From positions 24,507,201 through 24,571,200 of the forward strand of contig OX463835.1 in assembly GCA_949825045.1 (NCBI GenBank): DNA of 64,000 nt, written 5' to 3'. This stretch comes from Argyresthia goedartella. Its lineage: Eukaryota > Arthropoda > Insecta > Lepidoptera > Argyresthiidae. The notes under the pieces were generated by a model that saw nothing but the letters and a program-made list of their open reading frames with translations, was not told the origin of the DNA and did not search any database. This document shows positions 59,797 through 64,000 of the stretch, piece by piece. How positions within the stretch are numbered: position 1 is the first letter of the stretch; each line of letters begins with the position of its first letter. The translations under genes and the position numbers were made by a program.

Positions 59797-60010
59797 CAAC
59801 GTGGCCCAAATTCGCGGTGGGAATCTACTGGCTTCGTAGTCGACACTTCTCGCACCCTGAAAGGCCTGGATGAATCCTGTCGTCCAGCTTCCACCTCGAG
59901 AACGTGGGCTACTGCATCCTTTAGGCTGCCATGATGTCCCAATCGCACGGCTGCCCTCACTTCCAGATCCCGGATCCCATCGGAACGCGCCCGCCGGCCA
60001 GTCAGCTGTC
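59797..60010 (-). pseudogene. G1 Gag, part before the split zinc knuckle
   Basis: Minus strand: DGIRDLEVRAAVRLGHHGSL, then KDAVAHVLEVEAGRQDSSRP and a region ending EFGPRC, the first knuckle Cys. The reading runs upstream to a TGA near 60007, beyond which gypsy similarity ends, so the element is 5'-truncated or rearranged here. Confidence 0.75.
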
Positions 60011-60840
60011 AAAGAAACGGCAACTGATTTTAATTGTAATTTTATTAGTATTTAGGCCATAAATATAGTGCAACATTATTCAAAGAGTATATAATTTACT
60101 ACGTAAGAATCATTGTTAGTGTTTATAAAAGGGGGACAAGTGTTTGCGGCCAGTTTTCTCAGGATTGCATCATCCACCGAGCCGTTACCTACTCGAATGT
60201 GAATTTGAATAATACAAAGGAATTTACCAGCTGAGTATTTTTGTTTCATAATCTCATCACGCTCAACACATATTTTAGTCAGAACTAACCAGAACCACGC
60301 GCATTCCATATCACAAATACCTCAAAATCAGTGCAGTACAATGCAAATCGAATACCGACCAACCTAGTGTCAATGTAAATTGTGTCAAGTAGATGCGCGG
60401 AGCCTGAGGTAGTTCTATGGTTCTACAGTTCTCCGAACTTGTACACACCTGTTTAAATAACTATATCTCAGCTGTCACACCTACAAGGCTAGCAGAATTG
60501 TTGTAAACCATCACTGCAGAACTTTATCACCTGGTTTCAAAGTTTCTCTATCCCTTCTGAGGTCATCATACACAACATAGGTAGTATAAAAATTGCAACA
60601 TTAAGACTAATTAGAATACCTAAATTTAATAACACCACTTTAATTTAGTTAGGTAATAGAATAACAATAAACTACTTAGTATCTATTAAGAATAAAGTCC
60701 ATTTATTAAATTCTACCTAGACTGACTGATTTGTTATTATATAATAAATATGTACATTAAAGTTTTGTGTAGTTATTAGGTAAATTATTTTTCACATGAA
60801 TTGGTTGCCAGTACTAAAACAATATAAACACACAGCACAT
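60011..60840. other. AT-rich, no certain feature
   Basis: A minus-strand frame at 60076-60309 has no recognised motif. Several AATAAA hexamers occur. Nothing supportable. Confidence 0.3.
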
Positions 60841-60899
60841 ACATAAATCGCCTCTCTTTATTAGAACTATATTGTATTACCCTGTCTCTCGGTTCCAGC

Positions 60900-61226
60900 A
60901 TGGTGTCCAAGATGACAACACGCAGAGCTGAGACCGCACTGCAGCTTCACAACGCTCTTCAAGATCTTTTGACCTCAAGAGAACTAAATGCTAAATATGA
61001 ACAAGAGAGAGCTGACAGTGAACTTGAGATTGAGAAAATTCTTATCTCAAATAAGAATCTTAAAGGCCAGTTGAGCCAGCTGCATAGTGATTGGGTCGAT
61101 GCCTGTGCGGAAAGAGACCAGTTTATAAATCTATTAGACTCACTTGACGAGTGCTACCATACTCACGAGTTGAGACTTCAGAGAATATCATCGCTTGAAC
61201 AACAGTTACAAGAAGCAAATCAATAA
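60900..61226 (+). pseudogene. L-B ORF1 N-terminal coiled coil
   Basis: 108 codons: MVSKMTTRRAETALQLHNAL, SELEIEKILISNKNLKGQLS, LLDSLDECYHTHELRLQRIS, a heptad-rich coiled coil that ends at a TAA at 61224. More coiled-coil-like sequence follows in broken frames to 61800 (NMATAYSQSEAEQIIELDKI at 61593 on). Confidence 0.65.
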
Positions 61227-61809
61227 CAGCTGATGGACCAAAAGGCTGAGGAATACACAGAAAAAAATATCTCTCTGTACCATGAGTTGGTCGGGCAAAT
61301 TCATTTGACTCCAACACAGCAGCCAAAACCAATAATAAATGACATAACATGTACTAATAAGAAAACTACACCGCTGTTAAAAACAAGAAAATAATTTAAA
61401 AAATCCAGACAAATAAATAAAGCTATTGTCCAGACCCGGAACCGGCTACAGAAGCTTAACAGTTGCCAGACACCGGAAAATAATTAAAAATCAGGATTTT
61501 AAAGATTACTACAGGAAAGAACTGAAGAGAATCAGAAAATAGTCACTGATTTAGAGCTGAAAATATCGCAACTCGAGATTGAACTGCAAAATATGGCTAC
61601 TGCTTACTCACAATCAGAAGCAGAACAAATAATAGAACTAGATAAAATAATAGCAGACAGCAATACAAATTTACAGAGAGTACTCGAGCTTTCGCAACAA
61701 TCACAACAATGCCTTCACAAGAACTGCCCGGTATCTGAGGCCGGCTCCCTTCGAGATTACCGCCAGAAAGGTCACCATCATTACATCTGACACAGGTAAC
61801 ACACCACCG

Positions 61810-62792
61810 GTGGAGTTGGGGGCTGAAAATGTAGGTTTACAGTCAGACTTCCAAGATGCCCGAATAGAAATCCAGCATCTACGTGACCTCCTGTCAAACG
61901 CACTCCAATGTTATGCCAAAGAACAGAGTGAGTTAGTCGAACTCAGAGCTGCAACATCTGAGCTGCCACAACTACAACGCCAGAACGCGGAATTGGTAGG
62001 CATTCTAATTGAGGACGAGGAGGATGAGACCAGCAAGGAGGATGACATCAGCAAGAAGTATGAGCCCACATCACAAACTCTTTTCTTGACTCCCCTCAAC
62101 GTGAGTGTTGCAACGCCCACTGCTGTCTCGACCAAGAAACAGCGTCGCCGTCGTCGTCGAGGAGGCACCTCACAGCTCATCAGCGCGAGCGCCGCGCCGC
62201 TAAGTGACGCGCGTGTCGCGCTGCCTGCTGAGTCGTGTGTCATGCTGCACGCTGCCGCGAGGGCCGCGCCGCTCGCCGTTACACGCGTTGCACCGCTCGC
62301 TACCTCGACTGCCGTGCCGCCCGCTGGCACGTGCATCGCACCGCACTCCAACACGAGTGTCCCGCCACTCACCTCAAATCGTGCTCCGAGAAGAACAATA
62401 GCAAACAAAAGAACTGTAGTTTATTCAGATAAGATAGGTGTAGATTTTGGTATGTTTTTGCATTATGGCCTTAAGCAACAAGTGACAAATAATTGTTGTC
62501 CTAATAGTTCCTTTGAGGATATTATAAAAAAGATAGCTGTAGGGAATTTTGACGAACATACTCACATTGTTATTATGGTAGGAAACCACCCAAACATTAG
62601 TCAGAGTGCATTAGATACCGGTATAGAGGTACTGCTCAATTTATATAATAAGACGAAGAGCAAGTTTATTCTATGTAACTTTCCTTATTGTTCTAATTTA
62701 TCGGGGAAACAAAATAAAAGTGTACATAGAATGAACATGCATCTATACAATATAACGTGTCATCATAGTGATGCTATTTTATATTTCGACAT
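61810..62792 (+). pseudogene. L-B ORF1, coiled coil and esterase-like domain
   Basis: The frame begins MELGAENVGLQSDFQDARIE, has an acidic patch (EDEEDETSKEDD), a basic patch (KKQRRRRRRGG), an Ala/Pro-rich segment and then TVVYSDKIGVDFGMFLHYGL, HTHIVIMVGNHPNISQSALD, KFILCNFPYCSNLSGK and NITCHHSDAILYFD. This last part parallels L-A ORF1 (12508-12032). At 62793 it runs into the solo LTR and resumes at 63342 as NNFIHNFTLTQDTMYLSHK, ending near 63475. Confidence 0.75.
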
Positions 62793-63336
62793 TGTTCGAT
62801 TCCAAATCGATATTCGATCGATGGTTTCTGAACGGCCATTTTGAATTTGACGTTGCTGCCAACCTAGCAGTTTTTTGACAACTGATAGACGAAAGCCCTC
62901 GCAAGTAAACGCGTTTTGGTTAGGGTATTGAAATTAAATCGCAGGCCATCTGGAATGTATTCGGGTTTCCCTCAGGATTGTCTATATAGCTGAGTGTGTT
63001 GTGGTTCCCCGAACCAGATAAAGTTCGCATTTTCGTGGCCGATTGGTTTTTCCCACGTAACATAACCTGTGTTGGAACACTGTGCTCATTGAAGCTGGCC
63101 CGCCAGTCATCCCTGGTTGGCTGAAGAACCTGTCTACCAAGAAGAGCCTAGGGTTCACCCGGGCCTTGCAGAGAGACAGGAGGTTGACGGGACCGAAGCA
63201 CAGACCAGGTTAGATCGACCCCAATTACTTCAGCTGGGTGAATCGCCGACGTTCACACTTCTTGGCAACTGATCGTTACGCTACCTCGTAGCTGATGGGC
63301 CCCTACGAGGTCATTAGGTGCTGAGAAGCCTGAACA
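62793..63336. mobile_element. Solo LTR inside L-B ORF1 with near-perfect 5-bp TSD
   Basis: Begins TGTTCGATTCC and ends GCCTGAACA (TGTTC...GAACA, 5-bp inverted ends). Flanks are GACAT (62788-62792) and TACAT (63337-63341), four of five matching. The ORF1 frame resumes after the right flank. No internal retroelement coding remains. The LTR does not match the BEL, gypsy or CsRn1-like LTRs elsewhere in the window. Confidence 0.75.
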
Positions 63337-63341
63337 TACAT

Positions 63342-63475
63342 GAATAATTTTATTCATAACTTTACTTTGACTCAGGATACTATGTACCTGTCTCATAAAA
63401 CAAAAAAACGAGTAGCTACATTGTTAGCGTATAATATATGCGACACAGTTGTAAATACTATAACGCAGTCGCCTT
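63342..63475 (+). pseudogene. L-B ORF1, C-terminal end
   Basis: Reads FTLTQDTMYLSHKTKKRVAT, then LLAYNICDTVVN, ending at a TAA near 63475. It is the last piece of the ORF1 domain split by the solo LTR. Confidence 0.65.
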
Positions 63476-63524
63476 AAGTTTTAGTTAGTATTAGTACTAA
63501 TAGTAGTGTTTTAAACTAGATAGT

Positions 63525-64000
63525 GTGACAAAAGAGGACCCCTCAAAATATAAGAAAATTTTACAAAATAAGCAGGGGTTTTCTGGCAATCAAATGAAAA
63601 ATACTAGGACAAAGGGTAAGCCCCACTTAAATATTTCCCATCAAAACATGCAAGGGCTACCTGGCAAAGAACTTGTATTAGAATTATTTCTTAATCATTC
63701 AGACACCGATGTTATCTGTATTACAGAACACTGGTTAAAGGAAAATATGATGTCTTTTAACATAAATAATTACCAAATTGTCAGTTGTTACAATTGAATG
63801 ATACTGCTGATAGAGGTGGTTCTTTAATCTTAGTAAAAAATAATATTAAGGTGAAACAACGGAAAGATATTCTTGCACTTACTGTAGAAAGACAAATAGA
63901 GGTATCCTGTGTTGAGTTGGATAGCCATATTATTGTTTGTGTCTACAGACCTCCGAGAGATGAAAACGGTCATGGCAATTTTGAAATATTCGAGAAAATT
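63525..64000 (+). pseudogene. L-B ORF2, start of the endonuclease (runs off the window)
   Basis: HLNISHQNMQGLPGKELVLE followed by SDTDVICITEHWLKENMMSF is the beginning of an APE-type endonuclease (N-x-Q...D-x-I-x-I-T-E-x-W). A frameshift near 63795 follows ('VSCYN' then stop); another frame continues as GGSLILVKNNIKVKQRKDI and VICVYRPP. Confidence 0.75.

Larger units (their letters stand above)
47399..60010 (-). mobile_element. G1: Ty3/gypsy LTR retrotransposon, 5'-truncated, with two nested insertions
   Basis: Minus strand. 3' LTR 47399-49498 (TGTTACG...CGTAACA ends) holds a Jockey-like LINE (47628-48976). A purine-rich tract (GGAGGGGGTAG, minus) abuts the LTR at 49499. Pol runs from integrase (49480) to protease (about 52980), then Gag zinc knuckle. 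A BEL/Pao element (53187-59791) splits the knuckle; Gag resumes at 59797 and fades near 60010. No 5' LTR is visible. Several in-frame stops and a frameshift in pol mean it is inactive. Confidence 0.85.
60841..64000 (+). mobile_element. CR1-like LINE (L-B), plus strand, 3' part outside window
   Basis: ORF1 from 60900 to about 63475 and ORF2 from about 63525 to the end of the window, where the endonuclease begins. ORF1 is interrupted by stops and a solo LTR (62793-63336). It resembles L-A in plan: coiled coil, then esterase-like ORF1 domain, then APE endonuclease. Confidence 0.75.

Noticed and set aside
60076..60309. Minus-strand 77-codon frame as a host exon
   Set aside because: No recognised motif or splice support.

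Overview
The window looks like a repeat-rich insect nuclear locus, most likely from a moth or butterfly (Lepidoptera). The reasons are an intron-containing ZAD-C2H2 zinc-finger gene (a family expanded in insects), tRNA-derived SINEs with ATT-repeat tails, an (ACGG)n repeat with a 'gagatacagcctggtgac' lead that I associate with Lepidoptera, and CsRn1/Kabuki-like, BEL/Pao, Jockey-, R1- and CR1-like retroelements. There is no bacterial gene, operon or CRISPR array. Only one ordinary host gene can be supported; nearly everything else is transposable elements, most of them broken. Species and chromosome cannot be told.

Layout. 1-6130: C-terminal piece of an uncharacterised transposon-associated protein, a BEL-family solo LTR (site duplication TCTGT), a possible MITE, and an internally rearranged hAT element (8-bp duplication ATTGACGC). 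6436-25186: the ZAD-C2H2 gene in three exons, with a 17-kb second intron. That intron is a nest: a CR1-like LINE (minus) is interrupted by an unclassified terminal-inverted-repeat element (AGAT duplication) and by an apparently full-length Jockey-like LINE (TAGCT duplication), which is itself interrupted by a plus-strand LINE. A BEL/Pao gag remnant, a SINE and another LINE piece are also in the intron. 25190-29830: LINE remnants.

29800-47400 is the most unusual part. A minus-strand CsRn1/Kabuki-like LTR retrotransposon (LTRs near 32.5-33.1 kb and 42.4-47.35 kb) has been taken apart. A second, plus-strand element of the same kind sits in its gag with a GGGC duplication. Its central pol region is replaced by a 4.04-kb block made of two abutting inverted copies of sequence that also lies outside it: 34587-36842 is the reverse complement of 29879-32134, and 36840-38630 is the reverse complement of 43434-45228. 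The result is two neighbouring large palindromes sharing a 3-bp junction.

47399-60010: a minus-strand Ty3/gypsy element. It has a 5'-truncated Jockey-like LINE in its LTR (12-bp duplication) and a BEL/Pao element inserted inside its Gag zinc knuckle (GGTAG duplication). The BEL element has lost its reverse-transcriptase core. 60900-64000: a plus-strand CR1-like LINE with a solo LTR in ORF1; its ORF2 runs out of the window.

All calls come from reading the sequence and its translations; no database search was run. Insertion order is inferred from nesting and target-site duplications. The palindromic block is the strongest candidate for something not previously described, but an assembly artefact must be excluded first.
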